Shown: piece after piece, positions 7,905 to 16,124 of the stretch
How the letters are laid out: the number at the start of each line of letters is the position of its first letter
How positions within the stretch are numbered: position 1 is the stretch's first letter
Assembly (NCBI GenBank): GCA_044347755.1
Contig: JBIKUE010000004.1
Coordinates: 1 to 64,000, forward strand
DNA: 64,000 nucleotides
Source of the DNA: M3007 sp044347755
GTDB lineage: Bacteria > Bacteroidota > Bacteroidia > Chitinophagales > Saprospiraceae
Reading direction: 5' to 3'
The notes under the pieces: model-generated
The model's database searches: none
What the model saw: the letters and a program-made list of their open reading frames with translations, nothing else
What the model was told of the DNA's origin: nothing
Translations under genes and position numbers: made by a program

Positions 7905-9225
7905 TCATTTCGCATGGCCTGTTGCGGGCAAAACCATCCTGGGAATGGTTTTGCTGGCTTTGTTGCTGTCTCCTGCAACAGGATGGTCTCAATCCAAAAA
8001 GGATTTGGAGGAAAAGCGTAAAAAGATTATCCGTGATATTGAAACAACTCAGCGGATGATCAACAAAACGGCCAAAACCAAAGAGGCTACCTACGACCGG
8101 TACATAGCACTTCAAAGCCAAATACAAAGTCGCGAAGCTTTGATTCAGACCCTCCAGGAAGAGATTACGGCTGCTGAAGAGGGAATTTCCAGAAATCAGA
8201 TCGTTATTTCAGCACTTTCCAGGGATGTGGCCAGTATGAGGGAAGAATATGCCACGACGGTTAGAAATGCTTTCCGCAGGAAAACACTTAGCAACCCTTT
8301 GATGTATATTTTGTCGGCGGAAAGTCTAAACCAGGCATTCAGGCGCTGGCTTTTTCTGCGCAAATATGATGAACGGCGGAAAGAACAAGCAGAAGCCATT
8401 CGGTCAACCCAGGAAATGCTATCGAAAAAAACAACCGGTTTACAGGAAACCAGGGTAGAAAAAGAAAACCTGCTATTGTCTATTCAGGGACAGCAATCAA
8501 CGCTTTCAGAGGAGTTGACAGAAAAAGACAAGATCTTAAAGGACCTGGGCAAGGATGAAAACAGGCTTAAAGCTGATCTGGAGAAAAAAAGGGAAGCTCA
8601 TGAAGCCCTTAACAATGCTATTGAAGCCATTATTCAGGAGGAAGTACGAAAACGGGTAGAGGAAGCTCGTAGCAAACCTAAACCAGCAGCAGAAGCTCCC
8701 CCTAAAGAAGCCAGCAAGCCCGTAGCTAAAGTCCCGGAAAACAAACCTGTCAAAAAGGAAGAGCCATCAGTACCCGTTGCGGAGCCTTCCATTCCGGCAA
8801 CCGATAACCTGACCCTGAATTTTCAAAAAAACAAGGGACGCCTTCCCTGGCCGGTTGAAGGGGGGTTCGTTTCCAGAGGATATGGAAAACAAAACCATCC
8901 TACCCTGAAAAACATTGTAGTGACCAATAATGGTGTAGATATCCGTACAGAAGAAGGTGCTTCCGTTCGGAGCGTAGCCGATGGGAAGGTAGCAGGAGTG
9001 CAGTTTGTACCCGGTCATGACTACACGGTTATTCTCCAACATGGAGATTATTACACCGTTTACACCAATCTCGCATCTACTCCGCTTGTTAAAGGTCAGG
9101 AGGTTAAGGTCAAGCAACCAATTGGCCAGGTAAGTACCAATAACATTACTGGAACCTCAGAACTCCATTTTGAGGTATGGCAGCAAAAGGAGCGGATGAA
9201 TCCTTCTCTTTGGATTAAAAAATAA
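7888..9225 (+). CDS. EnvC-like murein hydrolase activator with degenerate M23 (LytM) domain
   Basis: 445 residues; start chosen at MKKWTDHFAWPV (7888), with a membrane/signal segment at residues 14-35 (GKTILGMVLLALLLSPATGWSQ). Residues 38-255 are a long coiled coil (KKDLEEKRKKIIRDIETTQ ...), followed by a Lys/Pro/Glu-rich linker (about 260-305) and a LytM domain (about 320-445). The zinc-site residues look partly lost: NNGVDIR replaces the HxxxD motif, while HGDYYTVYTNL and ELHFEVW remain. That pattern fits EnvC, which activates amidases rather than cutting murein itself. Third gene of a tightly overlapping operon. Confidence 0.9.
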   Translation: MKKWTDHFAWPVAGKTILGMVLLALLLSPATGWSQSKKDLEEKRKKIIRDIETTQRMINKTAKTKEATYDRYIALQSQIQSREALIQTLQEEITAAEEGISRNQIVISALSRDVASMREEYATTVRNAFRRKTLSNPLMYILSAESLNQAFRRWLFLRKYDERRKEQAEAIRSTQEMLSKKTTGLQETRVEKENLLLSIQGQQSTLSEELTEKDKILKDLGKDENRLKADLEKKREAHEALNNAIEAIIQEEVRKRVEEARSKPKPAAEAPPKEASKPVAKVPENKPVKKEEPSVPVAEPSIPATDNLTLNFQKNKGRLPWPVEGGFVSRGYGKQNHPTLKNIVVTNNGVDIRTEEGASVRSVADGKVAGVQFVPGHDYTVILQHGDYYTVYTNLASTPLVKGQEVKVKQPIGQVSTNNITGTSELHFEVWQQKERMNPSLWIKK

Positions 9226-9230
9226 ACCAC

Positions 9231-9683
9231 ATGCTAGCTAATACATGGAGACACATCCTGCGCGGATGTTGGTCATTTGTACTACTGATTTGGAGTATTT
9301 GCCAGCTCCAGGCTCAAAACACCCTTACTACTAAATCGGTAGATGTTTCTTCGGATGCTCTGCAATTAGCGGAAAGCACTGTTCTTTCATTCCGGGAATC
9401 TGGCGAAGGCCAGGATACCAGCAAAGCAACCCTTCGCGTGAGGGTTTTGGAAAAAGGAGTGAGTAATGAGGCTGTACAGGGTGCAACCGTTTTACTGAAA
9501 CGGGACGATGACAAAATGTTAGGCAGAGTTACCATGCCTGATGGGCGATGCGTATTTCAATCAGCTCCCGCTTCTTATACCGTCAGAGTTCAAATGACTG
9601 GCCTGAAAACCCTTGAAAAAAAAGGCATACGCCTGGAAGGAGGCTCCATTTACGATCTGGAAATCCGAATGGCCAAAAATTAA
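9231..9683 (+). CDS. Secreted protein with carboxypeptidase-regulatory-like domain
   Basis: 150 residues. A signal peptide (SFVLLIWSICQLQAQ, cleaved near residue 29) is followed by a linker and then, from about residue 66, a beta-sandwich of the CarboxypepD_reg type (ATLRVRVLEKGVSNEAVQGATVLLKRDDDKMLGRVTMPDGRCVFQSAPASYTVRVQMTG). It starts 5 bases after the EnvC-like gene, so it closes the operon. The function is unknown; such domains often sit on the cell surface or in receptors, here alone. Confidence 0.75.
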   Translation: MLANTWRHILRGCWSFVLLIWSICQLQAQNTLTTKSVDVSSDALQLAESTVLSFRESGEGQDTSKATLRVRVLEKGVSNEAVQGATVLLKRDDDKMLGRVTMPDGRCVFQSAPASYTVRVQMTGLKTLEKKGIRLEGGSIYDLEIRMAKN

Positions 9684-9702
9684 CCGCTACAAACTTCAGG
9701 GA

Positions 9703-9754
9703 AAAAACAGGAAACATGAGTCATCCCAAATTTTTCAGGGTTGCTCCTGTTTTT
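9703..9754 (+). terminator. Probable terminator of the TPR-DUF4292-EnvC operon
   Basis: AAAACAGGA (9704-9712) pairs with TCCTGTTTT (9745-9753), followed by T residues. The loop is long (about 30 bases) and holds a diverged copy of the ATGAGTCATCCC motif also present in the hairpin at 9808-9848. A second small hairpin (GACCTC-TTGC-GAGGTC) lies at 9772-9787. Confidence 0.5.
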
Positions 9755-9807
9755 GATCAAAAGGCATACCGGACCTCTTGCGAGGTCTGCTGTGCAGAGC
9801 CCAAAAC

Positions 9808-9848
9808 AAAACATGAGCCACCCCGAAATTCGGGATGACTCATGTTTC
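9808..9848. terminator. Bidirectional terminator hairpin (AACATGAGCCACCCC family)
   Basis: AAACATGAGCCACCCCGAA pairs with TTCGGGATGACTCATGTTT with only G-T type mismatches, giving a stem of about 18 bp. It stands between the convergent ends of the 9231-9683 gene and the small gene at 9868-10023. The first 15 bases recur in the hairpin at 49696-49730. Confidence 0.75.
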
Positions 9849-9867
9849 TTTATGCATTGTGGTATTA

Positions 9868-10023
9868 TTATTCTTCTTCTTGCTCAAAGTACCCTTTTAC
9901 ACGATACTTAGACTTTTCTAGTGGTTTTAGTTTTTTCTTTTTAGATTCTTGATCTTGTTGACGAAAATCGCGATCGTCCGAGCGGCGGAGTTCTTTTTTG
10001 TTGGTCTTTTCCCAGTGTCTCAT
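9868..10023 (-). CDS. Small highly charged protein (51 aa)
   Basis: An ATG at 10023 opens a 51-codon frame that begins MRHWEKTNKKELRRSDDRDF and ends SKYRVKGYFEQEEE. It is very rich in Lys, Arg, Glu and Asp, has no hydrophobic segment and looks like a small cytoplasmic, possibly nucleic-acid or ribosome-associated protein. Support for it being real: a good Bacteroidota promoter upstream (10162-10191), a terminator hairpin downstream (9808-9848), and a composition unlike a random frame. I do not recognise the family with certainty. Confidence 0.65.
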   Translation of the reverse strand: MRHWEKTNKKELRRSDDRDFRQQDQESKKKKLKPLEKSKYRVKGYFEQEEE

Positions 10024-10373
10024 GGCAAAAGTGATGTAAGTTTTTTGAGCTTTTCAATGCTCTTAAGCAAGGTTTTTTAGAAAAGCCCAGGTGAAAAAAT
10101 GGTTGATTGAAAGCAACTGTAAAAACCATCCCGATGGTTTCACTATTTCACTTTCATTGTACAAAAATAGTCGGTTTGCTTAAAAGAGCAATAGCGGAAG
10201 TGATATTTTTTTATTTCCGACAAAGTATATTTGGGGCGTTATTGATCAGGCAACTAGTTCACAGAATTATTATTTTGATTTCAAATAGTGATTTTCTTGC
10301 ACCTTGTTGCCTGAATCGTAAAAAAAACGCAATCTGTTCTCTATATTCCAATCAATAACTTTCCATTTCGCAC
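10024..10373. other. Divergent intergenic region
   Basis: About 350 bases between the small minus-strand gene and the plus-strand subtilase. It holds the minus promoter at 10162-10191 and a perfect -7 box TATATTTG on the plus strand at 10226-10233, which lacks a clear -33 TTG and lies about 140 bases before the subtilase ATG. It is AT-rich near the subtilase start. A short frame inside it has no protein-like character. Confidence 0.5.
10162..10191 (-). promoter_or_regulatory. Bacteroidota-type promoter for the 51-aa gene
   Basis: On the minus strand: TTG (10191-10189), a 19-base spacer, then TATTTTTG (10169-10162). This matches TTG-N19-TAnnTTTG exactly. It would give a 5' leader of about 130 bases before the ATG at 10023. 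Confidence 0.6.
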
Positions 10374-13300
10374 ATGAAGAAACTGCTCTCTCTATTAATT
10401 TTTTTGCTGAATCTACTGGTTACCGTGGTAGGGCAAAACGTTATGCCAGTTCGGTTTAACCATGGAACTGAAATTTTCCTTGAAAATTTTGCCAGTATCA
10501 GACAAAACCCCAATGTTAATCCTGGTGAAATTGTTGCCGGTAAATATGTCCGTTATATACAATTCAGCCAAATTATGAATCGTACGGAACGGGAGGCTTT
10601 TGAAGCCACTGGAGCCCAAATTGTGGGCTACGTTCAAACCGCAACCTATTTGGTAGTTCTGCCACAAAGTTTTGACTATCAATCTATTGAGAGGTTTTCA
10701 CCCCTAAGTGTGGTTCCAGTAAATCCCAACTGGAAACTGGCTAAAACACTCCGGGAACAGCCTTACGGCGATTGGGCAGTTAAAGGAGATCATCTGGATA
10801 TCAATATTCAGCTTTATCCTTTTGTCAGTATCAGCACCGGAGCGGAATGGTGCAGAAAATTAGGCGTGGACGTCCTGCGTGAAGGCACGCAAAACGGATT
10901 TATCCAGTTGCGCATTCATAAAGATTACATTGAAACACTCTCCACACAGCCCTTCATTCAATACATGGAGCTGATACCGCCTCCCGGACAAAAGGAGGAT
11001 ACCCGTGGCCGATCCCTGCACCGGGCAAACCTGGTAGCCAGCGATGGCCCTATGGGTAAAAAATATGATGGTGAGGGTGTCGGAGTGGTTGTGAGAGATG
11101 ATGGACAGCTTGGTCCGCATATTGATTTGCAGGGACGTTTATATAACTATGCAGACGGCAACCCTACTGCAGGCACCCATGGCGATGGCGTGGTTGGTAT
11201 CGTTGGCGGAGCAGGCAATCTGGATCCGAGCAAAAAAGGCATGGCAGCTGGTGCCGCCCTTTATTCCCTGGACTATGTGAATGACTTCCAGGATCTAACC
11301 ATGCCTTTATTCTTTGATGAAGGCGTAACGATTACTAATTCCTCTTACTCAGATGGATGTAATACAGGTTATACACTGGCCACTCAAATCGTGGACCAGC
11401 AATTATATGACAACCCAACTTTGATGCACGTATTTTCTGCTGGTAATTCCAATGGTAATAACTGCGGATATGGTGCAGGAACGCAATGGGGTAATATTAC
11501 GGGCGGTCATAAAATGGCTAAAAATGCCATCGCAACTGCCAATATCTTTGCAGATGCCACACTGGTAACAAGTTCCAGCCGCGGCCCGGCGCATGATGGC
11601 AGACTTAAACCGGACATTGCGGCTAATGGCCAGGATCAGGAATCTTTGGATCCTAACAATAGCTATCAGGTATTTGGTGGCACTTCTGGCGCAGCACCTG
11701 GCATTGCCGGCTGCCTCGCTCAGCTCACACATGCCTACCGTACCATTAAAAATGTGGATGACGCTCCTTCCGCTTTGCTCAAAGCAACCATTTTGAATAC
11801 TGCCAATGAATTGGGTAACATCGGACCAGATTACAAATTTGGTTGGGGACACATCAATGGCTGGCGCGCACTTCGCCTGTTGGAACAAAACCGTTGGCTT
11901 GAAGCAGAAGTTGATAATAGCGGACTAAATACACACACCCTCCAGATTCCTTCTGGCGTCAAGGAGGCCAAAATCATGATCTACTGGGCTGAGCCTCCGG
12001 CGCTGGAGAACAATGCCCGTGCTTTGATTAACGACCTCGACCTAACCGTTGAAAATGCAGCAGGTACGGTTAACCTCCCTTGGCTTCTGAACCCGGCGCC
12101 GAATGCAGTCACCCTTGATGCTCCCGCAACCAAAGGTCGCGACTCACTTAACAATGTAGAGCAGGTAACCCTCGTAGATCCTGTTGCCGGCACCTATACT
12201 ATTAAGGTAAATGGCAAAGAGGTTCCTATGGGCCCTCAACACTATTACATTGTTTGGGAGTTTGTTCGCGATGAGATCAAGGTTACCTATCCTTCCGGAG
12301 GAGAAGGTTTTGTATCAGGCGAGATTGAACGCCTGCACTGGGATGCTTTTGGCAACACTGGCACCTTTACCCTTCGATATACCACCGATGGCGGCCAAAC
12401 CTTTTTCCCCATTGCGAGTGTAACCGGCGATAAGCGGATGTACGACTGGACAGTGCCCAGCACGGTGAGCGGTAAGGTTCATGTTTTGGTGATCCGTGGC
12501 TCAAAACGCGATACCACCGATTTTCCGGCGAGCATCGTTGGCGTTCCTCAGAATGTAAGCATTGCCAAGGTTTGTCCGGACACCATGTTTCTCTCCTTTA
12601 ATGCCGTGAACGACAGCCTTCATTATGATGGCTTCCTCCTGGGTGAAAAATACATGGAATTGAAAACTACGGCAGATACGAACTGGGTGGGCATTCCAAT
12701 TTCCAACGCGTTTGAAGAAAATTGGGCATCCGTACGGAGTTCCTATCCAGATGGTACTGCAGGCAGAAGAGCTCTTGCCTTGAGTTGGCCTGGAGGCTTA
12801 TTAAACTGCCCGCAATCGCATGACCTGAATGCTGTTGAACTCCTATCGCCAGGGGGAGACGCGATTGTTTCCTGTGGCGCTTCTGAAGTAAATGTGACCA
12901 TCAGGATTAGCAACGATGGCCTGAATGAAGCTTCCGGTGCGGTCATTAACTATCAGGTAAATAACGACCCACCGGTGAGTGAAACGCTGCCGGATCTCAC
13001 TATTGGCACTTCCATAGATTATACCTTCCTTACTCCACTTTCCGTTAGCACGAATGGCATCATCGATTTCAAATCCTGGATTACGTATCCAAGTGATGTG
13101 GTTGGTTTCAACGACACCATAAAGGTTTCCTTCCCTGTGATCGCTCAGGCTGTAGGCCAACTATTTACCGAGGATTTTGAAGCTTCCCCCAATTTCCCTC
13201 CGGGCTGGGCCTCTGTTAATCCTGACGGAGAAATTGGATGGGTAACATCAGATCTCATTCCAACTCCTGTTGTTGGACCAGATGATTTGATCGGTCGGTC

Positions 13301-14447
13301 ATTGTTCATGAACTTTTACGAGTATGGACCAAGCCAGATTGGACAAGAGGATCATGTGTACATGATTCCAATAGATTTATCCAATCTGCCTGGAGCGTCC
13401 CTGAATTTTTACATTGCCCATGCAAGGTATAGTTCGGACTATACCGATGGTTTACGTGTAGAAGTTTATGAGAACTGCGACCTGGGTGGCACACCGGTGG
13501 TTGTTTGGGAGAAATTTGACCCGGATTTGGCTACTGTGCCTGATCAAACCGCTATTTTCATTCCTGGCACCTCCCTCGACTGGCGTGGCGAATCGGTTGA
13601 CCTCGCGCCATTTGAAGGACAAAAGATTGTAGTTAGATTTACCTCCATTGATGGATATGGAAACAGCTTGTTCCTTGACAATGTAGGATTGGTTGTTCCG
13701 GTGCCACCATTGGCTGAATTTGTAGCGCCTGACTCCATTTGTCGTCTGGATACCGTTATTTTCCAGGCTACTCCTTCCTCCGAAAATGCAACCTATGCCT
13801 GGACCTTTGGATCGGCAGCGACTCCAAATGCTGCAACAGGCATTGGCCCACACACAGTTATATATCCTACCGTTGGCAACAAAAATGTTCGGTTAATTGT
13901 GTCTAACCCATTTGGTGCAGACACTCAACTGCAGGTCATCAACGTTCGGCAATTGGCAAATGCAAACTTCACTGTTTCGCAAAATCTGCTTACAGCCACC
14001 TTTACCAACACCAGTACCAACGCGGTCTCTTACCTATGGAATTTCGGTGATGGAGGTACAAGCACTGAAACAAATCCGGTTTATACGTATGCCACACCAG
14101 GCACCTACACGGTTACGCTTTCCGCAACCAATAGCTGCCGGACGCACGTAAAAACCAGTACCGTTGGTGTCACCGGAATCAATGAATTGGAAAACCGACT
14201 GGATATTAAGATTCTTCCTAACCCTACTGAGGGAGATTTTGCCGTTGCACTCAACAGCAAAATATCAGGTACCGTACAATTGATTTTGTACGATGCATCC
14301 GGTAGAAAAGTTACAGCAAAGGAATTGGCAGTGAAACAAGGCGATCATACCGTTTTGTTTGAAGGATTAGAGCTTCCTAAAGGCATCTACCAACTGAATA
14401 TTCAGGTTGAGGGTAAGCAAGCTACCTATAATATTGTGGTGCAATAA
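10374..14447 (+). CDS. T9SS-secreted subtilisin-like serine protease with PKD domain
   Basis: 1357 residues. Signal peptide MKKLLSLLIFLLNLLVTVVGQ. An N-terminal prodomain-like region (to about 215) precedes the S8 peptidase: Asp at 242/243 (VVVRDDGQLG), His269 (GTHGDGV), the oxyanion Asn in FSAGNSNGNN, and Ser438 (GGTSGAAPG), so the triad is complete. Beta-sandwich modules follow (about 500-1190), including a MAM/jellyroll-like part around EDFEASPNFPPGWASVNPDGE. A PKD domain lies at about 1200-1265 (YLWNFGDGGTSTETNPVYTY), then a type A sorting domain (IKILPNPTEGDFAVAL ... GIYQLNIQVEGKQATYNIVVQ). A cell-surface or released protease, probably for protein degradation. Monocistronic, with a terminator just after it. 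Confidence 0.93.
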   Translation: MKKLLSLLIFLLNLLVTVVGQNVMPVRFNHGTEIFLENFASIRQNPNVNPGEIVAGKYVRYIQFSQIMNRTEREAFEATGAQIVGYVQTATYLVVLPQSFDYQSIERFSPLSVVPVNPNWKLAKTLREQPYGDWAVKGDHLDINIQLYPFVSISTGAEWCRKLGVDVLREGTQNGFIQLRIHKDYIETLSTQPFIQYMELIPPPGQKEDTRGRSLHRANLVASDGPMGKKYDGEGVGVVVRDDGQLGPHIDLQGRLYNYADGNPTAGTHGDGVVGIVGGAGNLDPSKKGMAAGAALYSLDYVNDFQDLTMPLFFDEGVTITNSSYSDGCNTGYTLATQIVDQQLYDNPTLMHVFSAGNSNGNNCGYGAGTQWGNITGGHKMAKNAIATANIFADATLVTSSSRGPAHDGRLKPDIAANGQDQESLDPNNSYQVFGGTSGAAPGIAGCLAQLTHAYRTIKNVDDAPSALLKATILNTANELGNIGPDYKFGWGHINGWRALRLLEQNRWLEAEVDNSGLNTHTLQIPSGVKEAKIMIYWAEPPALENNARALINDLDLTVENAAGTVNLPWLLNPAPNAVTLDAPATKGRDSLNNVEQVTLVDPVAGTYTIKVNGKEVPMGPQHYYIVWEFVRDEIKVTYPSGGEGFVSGEIERLHWDAFGNTGTFTLRYTTDGGQTFFPIASVTGDKRMYDWTVPSTVSGKVHVLVIRGSKRDTTDFPASIVGVPQNVSIAKVCPDTMFLSFNAVNDSLHYDGFLLGEKYMELKTTADTNWVGIPISNAFEENWASVRSSYPDGTAGRRALALSWPGGLLNCPQSHDLNAVELLSPGGDAIVSCGASEVNVTIRISNDGLNEASGAVINYQVNNDPPVSETLPDLTIGTSIDYTFLTPLSVSTNGIIDFKSWITYPSDVVGFNDTIKVSFPVIAQAVGQLFTEDFEASPNFPPGWASVNPDGEIGWVTSDLIPTPVVGPDDLIGRSLFMNFYEYGPSQIGQEDHVYMIPIDLSNLPGASLNFYIAHARYSSDYTDGLRVEVYENCDLGGTPVVVWEKFDPDLATVPDQTAIFIPGTSLDWRGESVDLAPFEGQKIVVRFTSIDGYGNSLFLDNVGLVVPVPPLAEFVAPDSICRLDTVIFQATPSSENATYAWTFGSAATPNAATGIGPHTVIYPTVGNKNVRLIVSNPFGADTQLQVINVRQLANANFTVSQNLLTATFTNTSTNAVSYLWNFGDGGTSTETNPVYTYATPGTYTVTLSATNSCRTHVKTSTVGVTGINELENRLDIKILPNPTEGDFAVALNSKISGTVQLILYDASGRKVTAKELAVKQGDHTVLFEGLELPKGIYQLNIQVEGKQATYNIVVQ

Positions 14448-14471
14448 AGCCCGCCTCATCCTATCTTGCCG

Positions 14472-14510
14472 GAAGGGCCGCTCTGATGAAGAGTGGCCCT
14501 TCTTTTTTTG
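14472..14510 (+). terminator. Rho-independent terminator after the subtilase
   Basis: GAAGGGCCGCTCT pairs with AGAGTGGCCCTTC around a short loop, followed by TTTTTTT. It lies 25 bases after the subtilase stop codon. Confidence 0.92.
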
Positions 14511-14542
14511 TTAAATTCAAAAATGTCAAATGATTACATTTG
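14507..14542 (+). promoter_or_regulatory. Promoter of the MBL-fold hydrolase gene
   Basis: TTTG (14507-14510, the end of the preceding terminator T run) and TACATTTG (14535-14542), spacer 24 bases. The -7 box is a perfect TAnnTTTG; the spacer is a little long. Transcription starting near 14547 would exclude the in-frame ATG at 14523, supporting the start at 14583. Confidence 0.5.
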
Positions 14543-14582
14543 CCCTGTACCCCATACCAAGGACGTACTAAATACCCGAATT

Positions 14583-15503
14583 ATGCACCAAATCATTTAT
14601 CGTGACGCTAACGTCACGGTTTTTCAGAGCGCGCTCTTTCAAACCAATTCAACTGTAGTTTGCACAGATGATGTGGTCCTGGTGTTTGATCCAGCCTGCC
14701 TTCCTGATGAAGTAGAAGCTATCCGGCAATATGTAGAGCAGATCAGAGGAAAGAAGCATGTATTTCTAGTCTTTACCCACTCTGATTTTGATCATATTAT
14801 CGGTTACGGCGCTTTCAAGGCAGATAAGGTATTTATGTCGAAGGCAATGGCTGAAAATCCGGACAAGGAAGCATGTGTAGAGAAATGTCTGGAATTTGAT
14901 GAGCAATACTACATCAAACGCTCCTATCCCATTGAATATCCCAAAGGAGATTTTCTGGTATTCAGGGATGGTGTACAATACCGGTATGGCAATACCAAAA
15001 TGTCGTTCTATCTCACACCCGGGCATACTGCCGACAGCATGATGGTCATCGTTTGGCAACTTGGGTTGTGTATTGCAGGGGATTACCTGTGCCAATGTGA
15101 ATTCCCATTTATTTATCAAAGTAGCGTGGAATATGAACAAACCCTGGAAAAACTGCCCAAAATTCACGACCGCAACTGGTTTACCCGTTTGATACCTGGT
15201 CATGGGCAGCCGGCATTGAGCATAAGTGATTGGCTGCAAAGAAGAACGGAAGCACAGGCATACTTATTTGCCCTGCGCGAAAGTATTGCCACCAATGTAC
15301 CCTTTGATGAGGAATCTCTTTGGATCAGATATGACTTTCCAAGATTACAGCGCAAATATCATCAGGAGAATGTAGCGCTAATGACCAAAGAATATGAGCA
15401 GGGGCTGTGGCAATGGGATCCGGATTTTACATTGAGTTCACCCATATTACAGGAAAACTACATCTCAGATATCACCAGCACCGACGCCGATGACGAAGGC
15501 TGA
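14583..15503 (+). CDS. MBL-fold metallo-hydrolase, HxDxDH variant
   Basis: 306 residues from ATG 14583 (MHQIIYRDANVTVFQSALFQTNSTVV). Metallo-beta-lactamase fold: the metal motif is THSDFDH (His66, Asp68, Asp70, His71), so the second His of HxHxDH is Asp, followed by TPGHTADSM (His148), IAGDYL (Asp167) and IPGHGQP (His207). The remaining ligands are in place, so a metal-dependent hydrolase is likely, with substrate unknown. The C-terminal 90 residues are helical. It overlaps the next gene by 14 bases, which suggests a functional pair. Confidence 0.85.
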   Translation: MHQIIYRDANVTVFQSALFQTNSTVVCTDDVVLVFDPACLPDEVEAIRQYVEQIRGKKHVFLVFTHSDFDHIIGYGAFKADKVFMSKAMAENPDKEACVEKCLEFDEQYYIKRSYPIEYPKGDFLVFRDGVQYRYGNTKMSFYLTPGHTADSMMVIVWQLGLCIAGDYLCQCEFPFIYQSSVEYEQTLEKLPKIHDRNWFTRLIPGHGQPALSISDWLQRRTEAQAYLFALRESIATNVPFDEESLWIRYDFPRLQRKYHQENVALMTKEYEQGLWQWDPDFTLSSPILQENYISDITSTDADDEG

Positions 15504-16062
15504 AACCCGAGCCTGGCTTGAAGCACAAATACTAGCTGAACATAGCAAGGCGCAAACCATGAGAATTGTTCGTTGGGTCGGTCATGACGCCCAACGCCTC
15601 GAAATACTCATGGAAATATTTTTAAATGATCCACCATCCAATCCGCTTCCTGAAGGACGTGGATATCAATACATTTTTACACAAAGAAGTGCCTGGGCCG
15701 TGCGATATGTTGCGGAAAAAGCCCCGGAGATCATGAAGCCCTGGCTTACCCGGCTTCTAGACAACCTCCAGAAAAAACCATTGCATGATGCCATCAAAAG
15801 AAATACCCTGAATGTTTTTGAGCATCTCCATTTTTCCGCTGAATTTGATGACCTATTGGCTGACCAATGTTTTCATTCCCTGATGGACCCTAAGGAGGCC
15901 ATTGCCATCCGTTGTTCTTCCATGAGCATCCTGGAAAAGATTTGTAACCGGATTCCGGAACTTCAACCGGAGCTCAGACTAATATTGGAGGAGCAGCTGG
16001 AACATGGCTCTGCAGGGTTTAAAAGCAGAGCCAAAAGAGTGCTTTCCAGACTAAAAGCCTAA
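15490..16062 (+). CDS. HEAT-like helical repeat protein
   Basis: 190 residues, all predicted alpha-helical, with repeated helix pairs such as AWAVRYVAEKAPEIMKPWLTRLLDNL, AIKRNTLNVFEHL and AIRCSSMSILEKICNRIPEL that resemble HEAT repeats. No signal peptide or membrane segment. It begins inside the end of the MBL-fold gene (ATG at 15490), so the two are translationally coupled. I do not recognise a named family; a protein-binding role is inferred from the repeats. Confidence 0.75.
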   Translation: MTKAETRAWLEAQILAEHSKAQTMRIVRWVGHDAQRLEILMEIFLNDPPSNPLPEGRGYQYIFTQRSAWAVRYVAEKAPEIMKPWLTRLLDNLQKKPLHDAIKRNTLNVFEHLHFSAEFDDLLADQCFHSLMDPKEAIAIRCSSMSILEKICNRIPELQPELRLILEEQLEHGSAGFKSRAKRVLSRLKA

Positions 16063-16108
16063 AAAAAGCTCCGTTTTGTCCTGCAAAGAAACAAAACGGA
16101 GCTTTTTT
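16062..16108. terminator. Bidirectional terminator between convergent genes
   Basis: AAAAAAGCTCCGTTTTGT pairs with ACAAAACGGAGCTTTTTT around an 11-base loop, with A and T tracts on both sides. It serves the helical-repeat gene (plus) and the YebC gene (minus). Confidence 0.93.
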
Positions 16109-16124
16109 ACTTCATATCCTCTTA

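Noticed and set aside
10107..10358. 83-codon frame before the subtilase
   Set aside because: It crosses both promoter elements, has a low-complexity hydrophobic composition and no homology I can recognise.
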